Source: Lichenostomus cassidix
Lineage: Eukaryota; Chordata; Aves; Passeriformes; Meliphagidae
Direction of reading: 5' to 3'
Assembly: GCA_008360975.2 (NCBI GenBank)
Contig: CM039183.1
Location: forward strand, 50,429,350 to 50,493,349
DNA length: 64,000 bases
The notes beneath the pieces were generated by a model that was not told the DNA's origin, made no database searches, and saw nothing but the letters and a program-made list of their open reading frames with translations. Both the position numbers and the translations under genes were made by a program. Shown here piece after piece: positions 24,901-38,670 of this stretch (positions are counted from its first letter, which is position 1; each line of letters begins with the position of its first letter).

Positions 24901-27047
24901 TATCAATCCTCACACTACAAAAAATTGAAAGGCCAGAGTGAAGCATGGAAATACAGGAAAATTCCAAGCAGAAACAGCATGCCCTGAGTCTGAGATTGCT
25001 TACAGACCAATTTGCTGTTGTATGTCTTGGAGGAAGCAGGGCTGAATGGAATGAGCAAATGAAAGATTTACGCTGATGTTAGAGTTGCAGGGTGTTGAAA
25101 AGATAAAAAGGAGAAGTTATATCAGACCTGGAAGGAGGTAGGGCTGAATATGAAATGCTAGAAGACTGCACTGTGTCATGCAGTACCTTCTGCTGACAGC
25201 TCTTCATACTGTATTTGTCTTCTGCCATGCTGACACCATGAAGGAGATTTTCATACTTTACCTGAAGTTATTTTAGGCCAATGCCTGTGCCACACTGTGT
25301 CCTGGAGGACACACGGCAGGCAAGGAGAAGCTGAATCAACATGGCCATAGATCTCTGCCCAGTTTGCCCCAGCAGTTTCACCCTCAGACAAAAGCTCACA
25401 TATTTGAAATGTACTATCACAAAACTCTGCAATTCAACTTTACAATGTAAATCATGGTCTTTCTGATCCTTGTGACACAGAAACAACTGTCAGATCCAGT
25501 CAGGCTTACAGATAAAAACAAGAACGGTTACTTATTGGAGCATAGAGTTGGAAACAGAAAACTATGTCAGATAAAGATCTTACTTCTCCCTGAAAATATG
25601 AAAGATGCTACTTCACCTTGCCAACACAGTTTCTTTAATTGAAATTAATAATTTATTGTTATCTTTCTATAATACCTCTTAACACTTCGTAGCGAGCTCC
25701 ACTGCTTTGAACTTCAACCAATTGCATGTAAAGTTACACATACTTCAGCTTGTCAGTAAAGATACTCTTTTAGACAATGAGCAGGAATATAGCTCTAAAA
25801 TTGAGTGTCTGCAAAATTTTCCAGCTTCTCTGTTTATTATTTTATGGAATAATATGTCAGAACATCTGATTTGTTAATAATTCTCCTTTTCCAATAATAT
25901 TATTTCATTTTACTTCCTCCAAAGGAATTAAACTCAAGTACAATATTGTAGATGGGTTTGTGATCCACAGTCTATATATTTAACCAAACTAGGAAGGAGG
26001 ATGCAATTTATCTGACACACTTATTTCCTATTAGGCATCTGCAAACAGCTGTTTCAATACACCTGCTCTTTTTGAGAGTGAAGTATGAAGTCAATGGGAC
26101 TGCTAAGGTGTAAGAGTCTTTTTTGAACAAAAGTGCTACCAGGGTCCATTTCTCTTTTGTCATTGCTATTAAACTAATTAATTACCATAATTCACAAGCA
26201 TAAATTTCAACAATCCATCTTGCAACAGTAACAGATTAAATATCTTTAGAAGGAAGTGAAACTTGTAAGTTAATGAGTCATTTTAAAATGAACTCACATT
26301 CACATCGATTTTGTGTCTCACTGCCATAGAAATAGGATCTGCCAAGATATGTCTGTTTGGACCAGCTGTCTCATTGCATATAAAACACATGCTCTATTAA
26401 AAAGCAGAATTCTCCTGTGCCCATTCAAATATGCATTTCAAAGCTGGCCCTAGAATTGTCACACTCCCTGTTGCTTTAACAAAGTACCTGATGAAAGACT
26501 GTGAGTTTATTTCTTCCCTATTTTCTACTGAAGAGATTATTTTGGTCAAAGAGTAATATTCTTTTCTACTAATGTCAAATCAGGAACCAGCTCAGAAATT
26601 AGTTCTTGACCTTACGCAAGGCCTTTGCAGAGAGAGTAGTGTTGTATTGATGCTGTGTCTGTTTTCTTCTGTTCTGAGTGTCCCAAAAGGTCTCACATCA
26701 AGGAACAGACCCTTACAGAAAAAACAAAAGAGTAGTCAGACAAGAGAAACAGAGTTCAAGGGGATGAAGTGCAGTGATGGCCTGGAGATCACCTGCATAT
26801 CAGACTAGTGCTACAAGAACAGATACCTGTTTGGGTGACAGTGATGATTCTGATGTATTGTAAGTAAGCAAGCATTTCAGAAGATCCAACACTTAAATTC
26901 AAACACAAACTTGCAGAGTTATCTGAAACTATAGATTCACAGTTCCAGATGCCTGTTTTTGAGAGACAAAGAGTCCTACTGTCCATGGGCTTAAATTACA
27001 TATAGATTATACGTATGATTAAATTACAGTTACTAATCATATTGTAG
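21919..27047. other. AT-rich unique sequence, no gene seen
   Basis: The longest ORF is 86 codons (22845-23105, plus) and is not recognisable. An imperfect direct repeat of about 28 bp, GGAGGAAGCAGGGCTGAATG near 25030 and GGAAGGAGGTAGGGCTGAAT near 25130, lies about 100 bp apart. A TAATTAATTA homeodomain-type site is at 26175-26184. No named transposon was found. Confidence 0.6.
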
Positions 27048-27314
27048 TATCATAGAACGGTTTGGGTTGGAAGGGACCCTAAATACCATCCAGTTCCAAC
27101 ACTCCTGCCAAATACAGGGACTCTTTCCACTTGACCAGGCTGCTCAAAGCCCCATGCAACCTGGCCTTGAACACTTCCAGGGATGGGGCATCCACAGCTT
27201 CTCTGGGCAACCTGTTGGCTGAACAACCCCAGCTCTCTCAGCCTGTCTCCATAGGAGAGGTGCTCCAGCCCTCTGAGTATCTTTGTGGACCCTCTCTGGA
27301 CTCATTCCAACTGC
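27048..27314 (-). mobile_element. CR1 LINE 3' end with internal deletion
   Basis: This is the clearest CR1 in the window. The plus strand starts CATAGAACGGTTTGGGTTGG, runs through the AAGGGACC, CATCCAGTTCCAAC and GACCAGGCTGCTCAAAGCCCC blocks, the CAACCTGGCCTTGAACACTTCCAGG block and GGCATCCACAGCTTCTCTGG. It then jumps at about 27217 straight into GGCTGAACAACCCCAGCTCT and the AGCCTGTCTCCATAGGAGAGG block. The roughly 200 bp that normally lie between these (the CACCCTCACAGTAAAGAATTTC region) are missing. The 102-codon plus ORF at 27131-27439 is a by-product of the repeat. Confidence 0.95.
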
Positions 27315-30300
27315 AAATGTCATGTAGATCTGAAGGAGATTTTCCTAGCTGGAATTATTCAATAACCACACTTACAGCTCAGAGTGATAAAAACACAGCT
27401 TTTTTTAATTTGACACTCAAATTTCATCCCCTAGACTGATAAATTTGCTTTGTCTGAGTTCAGGGTAAGTTTTCTGCCCTGGAATATATTAGAGAATCTA
27501 TTTACTATGACTTTTTTTCAAGTTGCATTACAGCTACAAATATATTATCATTGATGTACTCTATTCTGCTAAATGGAGGAGAATGAAAAGAACTCACTAC
27601 AGCTAGGATAGGTGTGATTTTTCTATTATTTATTATGTGTCCTGGATAGTTTATAGCTGGCTACAAAAAATATGTATGGTAATAAACACACTTTAAAAAG
27701 TCACTGCTTCTTAATAATGGCATTAATAATTGAGAACATTAATAGAACACTGTAGCAAGACTCAAGAGCCAGGAAGTCAAGGAAAATTATTCATTTAGTT
27801 GTTGCAGCAATTTAGTTAATTAGATTTTCTTTGCTCTACTTAATTTTTTTTCTAAAAAATATTTTTTCTGGTTAAATTAATTCTTTATATAAATATGTGA
27901 TAGTGAGAGCAGAAAAAATGTATTTTCCATTAGAAATTCATATTCAGTGTTAATGAGAATGCTTTTTTTTATATGAGGAATAAAATATATTACTTTCTGT
28001 ACCAGTATGATCTTACAAATAAGTGGGCAGTAAAAAAATTATCTATTGAATAAAAATAAATTAAGCAGTCTTTTTCCTGCTTTATAGTGGAATGTGCTTA
28101 GCTTACTAATGTATTAATCTCATTTTTGTTGTGGAAAATTTGAAAAAAAACCCAAACATTTATCGATTTACATTTTATTACCTTGTGTAATCTAGACTGT
28201 AGTTATCATACTGCAAAATACAGGATCAATACAATTGCACACCTTACCTTTTTCATTTTCTTTTCTTTAATAAGAGTAAGTCAAAATGTCCTTTATTTAC
28301 TATTGAATAGCAACCTTTAATTGACAGATTTCTGCAATATGCTTGCTGTGATTGTTTCTCAATGTCTACCTTTGCTGTGAAACCAGAATTAAGTTCAGAT
28401 TAGCTGAGTCAAGTTCACAGTGAAGAAACAGAGTCTTGTTTTAAAAGTTTTATTAACAAATCAAGTTAAATCTTCTAAAATCAAGTATTAATGTAACATA
28501 AAAGCCAAATCTTTGACTAAATTAGCTGCTTCATTTCTATTTGAACTGCACTTAAGTATCTTCTATTCCCACTGAAACTCATTAAACACAACCACTGATA
28601 GCGTAAAAAATGGGACAAAGACTGTGCTGGGCTTGCAAGTTTGTTGCTGATGGGGCAGCAGATTTTCATCAAATGTGTGATCACGATTTAAGGAAGAAAA
28701 GGACAGAGAAAAGAAATTAAGTTCTTCAGTGGCTCAGGCCAGTCTGTATCATGCTTGTGTTGAGCTTGTGAGAGTGTTTCTCTGGCCATGTCTGATGTGA
28801 AGATGCCCACTTGAATAACTGAGCCTGGCATATTTTTGTGATCTTACTAAGAAGCCCCTTGAAAAGCCAGCCTTACCCAGAGATTTTCCATCACAGTCAT
28901 AGGCAGAGCAAATTACTCATAGAAAACTGACCAATATTAATTTTCTGCAGTGATTTTTTTAAACATATTAAGAGAAAGTGACAAGATTTTCTTTTACGAG
29001 TTATTTTACAGTTGTTTTATTACTTGCTGTTTATTTTTCTGTCATATTTCCATACAGCAATTATGGATGCAAATCAGTTAGCAAAAACCTTTGCTTGGGA
29101 ATATTACTGGATGCTCAGGCTATGTGGGAAAGAATGTCTCACCCATGTTTGCATATGTGCTTGTGAAGAGGCTCTTCCTCCTCTCTGTGCTATCACAAGC
29201 CATGCAGGGCATGGTTTTGTGTGAAAAAACACTTCATAATTGTTAAAAAAATGAAGCTCAAGACCTTCATGTTTCCCAAAAAAGTAAAAATTAGGCACTT
29301 CACCTGGTGGAATCAATGAAGACAGAGGTTGTTTTGCCACATTATCAATACAGTAGCCATCACTGTCTTTCATAGCAAAAGTCCAAAAACAAGAAAGTTG
29401 CCATCTCTTAGGAATTCACTTGGTTTATTCCAAGGAGAAGCAGGTTTGACATCTTACCCCAGGGAGTGGGGTGGAAATACCGACTGCTCAAAGATGTGTC
29501 CCTCCTGTCATCCTCCTGAGGTTATTTCCCTGGGAACAAACATACTTCCCTGTTTTCTTATAGTATTTCAATTTAGATCATAGACAAAATACTCTTTGTA
29601 AAGGAAGACTTATGGTTTCAAGTTTTTGATCTCACTGGATTAAAAGGCAATGAACATCATTAGAGCTTGGGTTTTTACCAAATATAGGCATTATTTAAAA
29701 TCTCTTGCATTAGTGTTCTTGAAAAAAAAGTAAGAGGGTGGAAGTTTGATTTATGCCTCCTGTACCCTTTTCCACCTAAGGGGCAAACCAACAGGTTTAA
29801 GGGTTTTATATGCATTGTCAGTACAAAGCAATTTAATGGGACATTTGAAGCTACAGCAATTGCCTTTCACATGAAGGGAAAGTTTTTATTGAAAAAGAAA
29901 TACTAAAATCAATATAAAAGAAATAAGCAGGTTGAAAACAAACTAAAACTGAAATTTTTAGGTTAGAGATAAATGAAAGAATTGGTTTCTAACACAATTT
30001 TATGTTGAGAGAAAAAGAAGGGTATATAAGGAACATTTTTAAAAGCATATCAGAAGACAAAAAACAGTGACTTGGAAGAATGATTCCTGGAAAAATAATA
30101 CGAAATAATACAACTATCTAAAAACAGACAGCAAATGTGTTTCACCTGGACTCATGCTGACTATAAAAAGTGCACCAAACCCATATCTACTATGAAATAG
30201 TAGAAACTAAGATAGATAGATACTAAGATACAAACTAAGAACATATAATCCAGAAATAAGAAATTAAAAAAAGAAAAAATAGGCAAGCAGTATGAGAACA

Positions 30301-33300
30301 TATTTCAAAAGTATGAAAATTTATTTACTTCTGCACCAATCTGAAAAATTAGAAAAATCCTTTCAATTTGCTTTTCCAAGTTTTACTGTGAAAATATAAA
30401 AGAGAAATTGGATATGTGATGACAATACTATAAAAAGAATGAGCAAAATATGCTGTCCTGCAAGAAATGCAAACAAGGATATAAAGTGCATAGATTTTTA
30501 CATTACAAGAGGTCTGAGAGTCTTAGACTTTCTAGAAGTGAAAAATTGAAATATATAACCATCTATATAAAATATTTTATACAGAGCAAGACTTATCTTG
30601 TAATACCGAAAGTACACAGTCATAAAAATTTGTCACTTGGAATGTATGTCCAAATGTGGAAACAACCCAATCAAATCTTTTAGGATTTAATCTTTACTTT
30701 TAGTAAAACCTTAAAGTTAGAAATATGGAGGGGGCAAGTATGACGATCCAAATAGAGTGTAAAAGGTTGAAGACTGTATCTTCAGCCCTCTCTACAAGCA
30801 GATACACATTACAGGATCTTATAAATTGCTCCAATGATTTCTCCTGAGGCACCTGTCTGGAGCCCAGTATTGCCAATAATGTAACATAAAATAAATATTG
30901 CTGCAACTAGACCCTACTGTGAATGTTGTGATTAGCATCTACTGTCCTTAATAGTCCACATGACAAACATATCTATAGCTGAGTGATTAATATTGTCAGT
31001 AAATATGTGAAGCTTTCACCATTGCACATAATTAGTACCACCACTGATACTAGTTATTCTGGTTTCTTTCCACCTCTCATTTCAGAGTTACTTCATAAAT
31101 CTTCAAACTAACGTTAGAGGTTTATGTTATTAAATAGCCAGTTCAGAAGCAGCTCCTCTCCTAGACACCTTGGGATTTAAAAGGATTTTCCATATAAGAG
31201 ATGAACTAGAAAAATAAAGTATTAGAGTTTCCAACAACTTTAGAGATTTGTCGAAAGCAGTGCAGAAAAGGTAAGAAGTAATAAACTGAGGTAAATGCCA
31301 TACACTAACATTTTTGATCATCATTAGTCTTACATTACACTAAAAGAATTCCATGTTATTTTCTCCTATAAATTGGCACACTGAGCTTAATTCCAGTGAA
31401 AATGTTACATGCTTTCTAACGAGATAAAGCAGAATTGTCTTCTCATCAACTTTGTTTTGAAGATATAGAAGTATGCCTCACATTTTTCAGACTGAAATAA
31501 AAATCTGCTTTTTTTGTGCATAAATTAACACATATTTCATCAGCAACTGGCTTTACTTTAATTTAAATGGGTTAAGAAATTTTAAGACTAGCTGTATTCT
31601 CTTCTTCCTTGTATTCACCAGAAGTATCCCTGGGGCATCTTCATTTGCTTAATAAAATTCTTTCTTGCTAAATTTCACATAATTCATCACCCACAGCAAC
31701 TACCTGCAGATGATTTACTAGAATCTCTTTTTAAAATTCAGTAATAGATTCTGCATTCATTATTAGTATGTATTTAAATAGTCTTAAGCTCACGAAGTCA
31801 TGCCGAGAAAATACTGATAATTTGTTTAGATATTAATGTTTATATATCAATTCCTTCAACTTGTGTCCATTGCCTCATTGCACAATGACAAATTTTTACC
31901 TCAACATCCAGCAAATCTGTCAAGAATTCGGATTGAATGAGTCTAACAAAATTCCTGTGATCTCAGTCAAACAAAGCCATAGCAGGGCAGCACTTGTAGG
32001 GCAATTCTTAAGGTGAGAGGAGGAACATATTTATTACACAACTGTCCTCCTACCTGTGCCCTGAAACACAGAACGTGGCAGGCAATCAATGCAAAGGTGA
32101 TCTACTCTTTTGTTCCTTTCTCAAAGCTGTCATTTTCCCTGCAGTGGCAGACCAAGTGCATGCACAGCCCTGGGAAATTATGTACTGATGTTTCCTAGTT
32201 CTGCATGGTTGGAGCTGCCTTTACCTTCATGGCTTTCCTTGTGGGTCCAACAAGTGCAGTAATGTTATGGAATGAGCACTGTCCATGGGAGCAGTTGTCA
32301 CTTTGCTCTCTGTCAGACCTGACAATATCATTTTTTTGCACATAGTGAAGCCCTACAGGCTTTTAGCAAATGGCAGCATGGAGTGTCATGTAATGGAAGA
32401 TAAAACAGTCCTGGGCTTCTGTTCAGGGCCACATTCTTTCCCTTACGATACAAATAGGAAAATATTTAATGATGGCAAGAGAGTTAAATCTATGTTAAAT
32501 ACTATCTATCTTTAGTGCTCCCCTCTAAGATAAACTGAAAAATAAGTCACATAAAGGCACTAAAAATATTCTTACACCAGTGTCATCATACACTACATAT
32601 AGGTTTAACTTATATAAGTTTGTAATGTTGTGTTTAGAAAAAAGTGACTATCATAAGCCAATAAGCACAACAACCAGCAAGATACTATGAAAAATGAAAG
32701 GGAATTAGAAAGCAGCTTAATTGCTAGCCAGTTGGTTCTTTCCAAATAACATTCTGGTTCATATACAATTTCCAAAACATATTTTTGAATAGAATGGAGT
32801 TTGATAAATATTTTCTTTTGAGTAAAAACCAATATTGCATAGCACCTTTCCAGTGTCTCTAACATTGTATTCATGTCTATTAAAAGCTTATGTGAAATAC
32901 AGGGAGGCATTTTATTCCAAACCTAGTGCCAATCTGTAGGCAAGTCAATTTTAATGTATCATTTTATCCAATAATTCTCCCACACCAAGCATCCAATATG
33001 CATCATTTCTTGTGCTAAAAAACAACAGATGTTTTAAAACCCTGAAGCAAATGTTTAAACTTCCAAATGAGAACTAAAAATAAAGGCAATCAAAACACTT
33101 TGGAGGATTTAAATTATACATAAAATATAAAGCCAAGGCTTGTGGTCACACAGACTAAGCAGTCCCTTTATATTCTCTTGTCTGTATATGCAGACAGGTT
33201 ACAGAGCCTGTTCCAAGCACAACAGCTTTCAGAAACAGAGCCACAGTGTGAAACTAAATTGAACATCCTTATTTGATATTACTGTGCTGAAGGCAAGTTA

Positions 33301-34490
33301 TCTGGAAAGTCAAAATATCTCAATGCATTAAAAGTGCTTGTATCTTCTAAAGTTAAATATGCTGTGTGTTAATCCCTGAATTTGCATCACTCTTCATAGC
33401 TGAGCGGAGCTCTGCAAAACAGTGCAACTTAGTCCCCACAAGAGAAAGTGGCAAAAACCCCATCTCTTACTAATATTTGCATTTGTGCATCCACTTATGC
33501 ACATCTCAGTCTATCTTTGGGCTGTAGATGGGTAAGCAAGGTTAAGAGGATAGCAATAAGCATTTGCAAAAAATGTCAGAATGAAGGACTTTCATTTAGC
33601 AGACTGCAAGAAATTCATTTTTGGCTCTATAGCTACAATAGAGCAACAGAGAGAACTACCTGTTCTTGAAAGGGCAGTAGACTAGCCCCCTTTCTACATG
33701 TATATGTAGCTGCTGTGTTAAAGTAACATATGTGTATCATAAATGCTAACTTTTAAGGGAGACATTTGTGCAGTTTACAGAACTCCTACATTCTCTCATC
33801 ATGTCCCTCAGCTGTGTGAATGTTTCTTTTCCTGTATTATTTGGAAACAGATACAGGAGAGAATGAAAAATCTCTCAAGATTTAGAGGGTGAAATGCATA
33901 AATTGATTTTTAGGATGCTAGAAGTGATTTTTAGGGCTCTCGGTTCCACATTGAAACATCAAGGATATCTCAACAGCTCTACTTGAGAGACACTAATTTT
34001 GACACAAACAGTCCATTTCAGGGAACCCAGGTAATTGTAACATGACACAACATAATTAATGAGTCTGCTGAATAATACTTAAATAGCATGAAGGAATTTT
34101 TGTGAAATAAAATACAAATGTTTGCCATATTAGCATAAAGATAAGGATTACTAATAAGTACCTGCCATGGATAGAAACAGATATTCTTTGTACTTTAAAA
34201 GGGAATGTGTATTTCTGAGTAGAGAAGTTCAACAGAATAAGGCTTTTTCAAAGGGGTATCTCTTGCCTACCAAAGTAAGGATTTTTCTTTATGCCTGGTA
34301 GAATTAGCCAGAGCACTATGCACGGTATGTTAATGAGAAGCTTTCTACCTACTTTTCCAATGAAGGAGAAGTAAAGGGCAAATAACATTCAACAAGTGCT
34401 TGGATTGTGTTAGGGACAACATTTTGATTGACACATTTCACAGATATATTGTGAAACTGACCTTGGGTGGGTCCAAACTGTCAGAAAGCA
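27315..34490. other. AT-rich unique sequence, no gene seen
   Basis: The block 27.6-28.3 kb is very AT-rich and dense in TAAT/ATTA cores, including TTAGTTAATTAG near 27810-27820. ORFs reach 101 codons (32605-32910, minus) with no domain. A GATAGATAGATA microrepeat is near 30213. No transposon, RNA gene or exon was recognised. Confidence 0.6.
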
Positions 34491-34520
34491 CCCTAAAACA
34501 CCCTAAAAAACCCTAAAGCA
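34491..34520. repeat. 10-bp tandem repeat, three copies
   Basis: Three head-to-tail units of CCCTAAAACA type with one or two changes each. The CCCTAAA core resembles a plant-type telomere repeat, but the period is 10 bp and the array is tiny, so this is a chance resemblance. Confidence 0.75.
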
Positions 34521-37500
34521 CCAGTGACTTTTCTCAAAGTGCATGGACTAGGGAGATCATGCACTATCAACAGCCCATTTCAAAGATCCTGCAGTAAGCA
34601 ATTAGTTTGTCCCTAATGTTTACAGGTTTAGAGCAAGTTAGAAAAGCCATATTACCATTCACAGAAGTACTGCTACACTATGGATTTAATTCCCATACAG
34701 ACAGTGATATCCCACAAGGAGGCATTGGCTCACACAATATGTTCCTCCATTCTGACACATGAAGCTCATTCTAGATGTTACATGTTTAGGGTTGGGACTT
34801 TTTTTTTTGGTATGTTATTCTTTGCTTAGTGTTTTTCAAAAGAGTAGTGCTTCTGCTAATACAAAGTACTAGATGGCAGCAAAATGCTTTTAAATACCTG
34901 CAGGACTTTCATCCCAGCCTGTGTCCATTTATCACACCCTGTCTGTGCTCCCACTCTCAAAAGAGCATATTACTCAAACTGTTGTATTCTTGGCTCCCTG
35001 TTTGGTGACCCCTCTTTCCTCCTGCATCATTCTTTTAGCTGCCATGGGATCATAGCCAGAGTTTGAATCATAAGGATTGCAGTGCTGAAAAAAATGATGT
35101 ATTGTATGAGAGACTTCTGAAGTGATCTTTCTGTGCCACCACATTAGGCCAGCCTCAGCTGCCACTTTCAGATCCTGCATTTCAAGACAAGGTGTAAGAC
35201 AGCAGGAAAAAGAAGTCTAGAAATCAGTGTGTCTGGTCAAAATATATGATCCTAGGGGCAAGATTGAAGGCATTAAGTGGACCAGCATGAGCTGCAACAG
35301 ACAAGTACATAAAAAGGAACTAGAAAAAGGCAAGGGAAACACTTTCTCTGTTTTCTACTCTGGATACAACAGGACCCAATGGGATTACAGTGCAGCAGAG
35401 CTGAAAACAGGGAAAGCTTTTTAAGTGTAGGGATACCTTAGCACTGAAAAACTGGAATATACCATCATAAAATTGATGTAATTCAAGATTGAACAAATTT
35501 CCACTGTTGTGCTTCAGAAATACATACTTTGGGGTCTCTCTTGGAGGAGTGTGATATCCATGTAATGCATTGAATACTGTGCCCATTTTGATGAGGCAAA
35601 TCCCATTATGGGTGGAGACACCTTAGCCCTTCAGAGCTGTCTGCTTCTGACAAAGGAGGAGAGGTAAGGCAATGTAGATAATCTGTGTTAAACTGTCAGC
35701 ATGCTAAAATCACCACAGGGAACAAGCAATCAGTATTGAATCACCTGGCTGCAGATTTCACAGTTAATTAATGAATGAATGAAAAGAGGGAGTGCATCAT
35801 ATGTTTTTGTGGCTCATGCCCATCTGTTACTCCTGTATAAACAAACAAGTGCCTACAGACAGTTGCTTCTTTTGAATTTGTGATTTTAGACACAGTAGAA
35901 ACTGACAACAATATTTTTGTCACTTTATTCCTCATGGGGTCTTTCTATCTGACAATAAGAATGAGAGGTAAATGGCAACACCATCAAGTAACTGAGATGA
36001 AGTACAAAGTCTGAAAGATGCAAAAAACTGAGCCCCATGCAGGCTGCCAGTACAGCTTAGGAACATCTCTTCTACTCTTCTGCTTTATTTCACATCCTGA
36101 TATGTGCATCATGGAAGTTGGTCCTGAGGCTGGGAAACAGCATGGCAAGTTCTTTAACACCTGGAGTCCCTTTCTGGTTTATTGCTGGTTTGCTTGGAAA
36201 AAAAAGTTATCTGTAAATCCAAGAAGGTATGAGAATTCTCATGTAAAGGTATTTAAAAGCATGAAAGGACCTGAAGAAATAATAGGAGAGTGAACATGGT
36301 GATGCATCACTGTTCACTGTGGAAAGGAATCAGGAGCTGCTTCTCTGTGTTTTGTGAGGCACTTCAATACAAGGACAGTAATTCTTTAGGGCCAGTGCCT
36401 AAGGACCCTGCTGTGGAAATGTAATTGTACCCCTGCACAGCAGTGAATCTTCAAATTATACTGCTGTCCAGGTCAGGTAAAAGCAAAGACCTTGAAGATG
36501 TAGCAGGTTTAATATACAGAACAGCATTGACCTCTTGCTATCTGTGTAGTCAGTATAATCTTTCTTTCCATGTTTCGCATCCTCATATTTTTACCATGCA
36601 GGAAAAATAATGGTCCTTCATAGCTGTCGAAATTAAGGTGGTTCAAACCTACCTGGGAATAAGACATGCCTTGTCTTTTCTAAGACATTTTGCATTGGAA
36701 AAACTTTCCTGGACTGAGAAAATACAATTCAAGTGTAAAATTTTTTCCTCCTAATTCATTTAGACTGTGCCCATGCTTTCCCTGTTTCATTAAAAAACAA
36801 ATATGTTAAAACTAGGGTAATACAATTATACCTTCACTCTTTTCTTCTTTCCCATCCATATCTTAGCAGTTTTACAGGATCTTTTACAGTGTTGTGATAA
36901 GAGTAGAAAACATAATGCTGAGGAACTTATGTAGAGGAACTTTTTTGCTCACAGACCAGATTTCCCTACTGGCTCAACCCCAGGATTCCCAGAGCAGAGT
37001 TACAGATGTCCAAATACATAAAATTGTTTCATCTTGGTGCAATAACTAAATACCTAAATAACAGCTTGAGCTGGTGCCTCCAAGGAGGGACGCCGAGCAA
37101 AGGAACCCCTGGGCATACTGTTACAGTCTAAGTGAGAGAAATTCTGGGGGTCATTTTCTCCTGCTGTGTCTCTGAAGGTTCACTCACGTGTCTGGGCCAC
37201 AGCTCCCTGTGCCCTTCCTTCTGGAAAGGGTCAGCAGTTCATGGCCTCTTGCCTGGGATTCCCATCATCCAGAGTTCAACCTGCAGCTTCCACTGCAGCA
37301 GCTCACCATGACACCTGCACTGAAAGAATTCCTCTACAGGACAAAAATGTTGCAAAATTTTGATGGGACTTTTTTGTAGAAATGAGGGGTTTGTTGTTAT
37401 ATCTGTATTATCACAGTACTATTGACTTAATTTACAAAAGGACTGTTTACACATCTATTTTAACACCTTCCCAAGGATATAGAGTGTCTGGAGAGGTCTC

Positions 37501-38252
37501 AGAGGAGGTTAATTTAAAGTAATAGACTGAAGTGTCTCTCTCCAACAGAACATTTCTGGGGACAGCCTGCACTCATCCAGCAATCTGCAAAGAGCTGGCA
37601 CATTTTCTTGGATGACATAGAAATGAAGAAGTAACTCTTCGACAGACTCTTTTCTTCTTCACAGCTGATTGGAAATCATGTGACTACTTCTTGCATATTT
37701 GATAAGCAGAAATACAGCAGCTGTTTCATACACAGTAGGCATCCTGTTGACATGATTGTCTGCAGACCAAATCTTTACTCTAGAAACAAAGTAAAGCTAA
37801 TTAGAAAAAACGGTTGGAAAAAAAATTAGAATGCAGTAACATCTAAGCAATTCACAAGTAAACTTGCCTGGTATATATGTAAACCAAAGCCTGGTGGAAG
37901 AGAAAACTGAAAAAGAGGGACTCCAAAACACAGCTTTTAAGGGAACTTAAAAAATAACTTCTTCCTCACAACCTTAAGTACTTGGATGTGGAAAAATCAG
38001 TAAATAAACCCCAACCTTTTTACAACAGAAAAAACATCTTGGGAGTGGAGGAAGAGCTGCTGAAACTTTTATTATCTCTCCTCTAACTCTTCATAATAAG
38101 AAGAGAAGAATAATCAAAGGAACAATGCAGACATTGCAGAGGAATCCTTTGTTTTGTGCTAGTATGGAAAAAAGTGAGTATAAAAAAGTGAATAAGTAGC
38201 AACCACAGAAGAGAAAAGGCAATGTATTATCCTCTCTTGTCCAACAGCAAGA

Positions 38253-38267
38253 TTTTTTTTTTTTTTT
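38253..38267. repeat. Poly(T) run, 15 T
   Basis: An uninterrupted run of 15 T residues. No flanking duplication or minus-strand retrotransposed body was recognised next to it. Confidence 0.7.
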
Positions 38268-38664
38268 GTAACTTAGGTTAGAATATTTTAAAATTAATTT
38301 GGTAGTTCACATTCAGATGACAAGCTGAATAATGGGGTGTTGAAAAGGCATTTCAATCATATTTTACTCATTCAATACATTGATTGCTTTGAATACTCAA
38401 AAAACATTTGTTTATAGAAAGAGAGTTAAAACTGGGAAGGGATGAACAGCCCTGGGAGACAGTACAAGGGAGGTGAAGGAAGGACAGGCTGGGAGCCTCC
38501 CCTGTCTGCTGCCCCAGTGCAGCTGTAACAGGTGCTCTGCTGAAAGTGCATCTGCATCCTGTTATTTCCGGTAGACAAATAGGCAGCAAGAAACACAGAA
38601 AAGAAAAAGAAGAGAAGCAACAGGAGAGTCTCTGAGGACAGAAAATAGACAAAAATTAAAGGGC

Positions 38665-38670
38665 ATAAGC
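38665..38670. repeat. Target-site duplication, left, of solo LTR 2
   Basis: ATAAGC directly precedes the LTR and recurs exactly at 38930-38935. Confidence 0.9.

Larger units (their letters stand above)
34521..38670. other. Unique sequence with one GC-richer island
   Basis: ORFs of up to 91 codons carry no domain. The stretch at about 37050-37350 is distinctly GC-richer than its surroundings and holds two overlapping plus ORFs (37166-37363, 37188-37379) that I cannot assign. A T15 run lies at 38253-38267. The 94- and 130-codon minus ORFs at 38368-38818 partly run into LTR copy 2. Confidence 0.6.

Noticed and set aside
27131..27439. 102-codon plus ORF
   Set aside because: Most of it lies in the antisense CR1 at 27048-27314.
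34491..34520. CCCTAAA units as an interstitial telomere repeat
   Set aside because: Vertebrate telomeres are TTAGGG/CCCTAA with a 6-bp period; this array has a 10-bp period and only three units.
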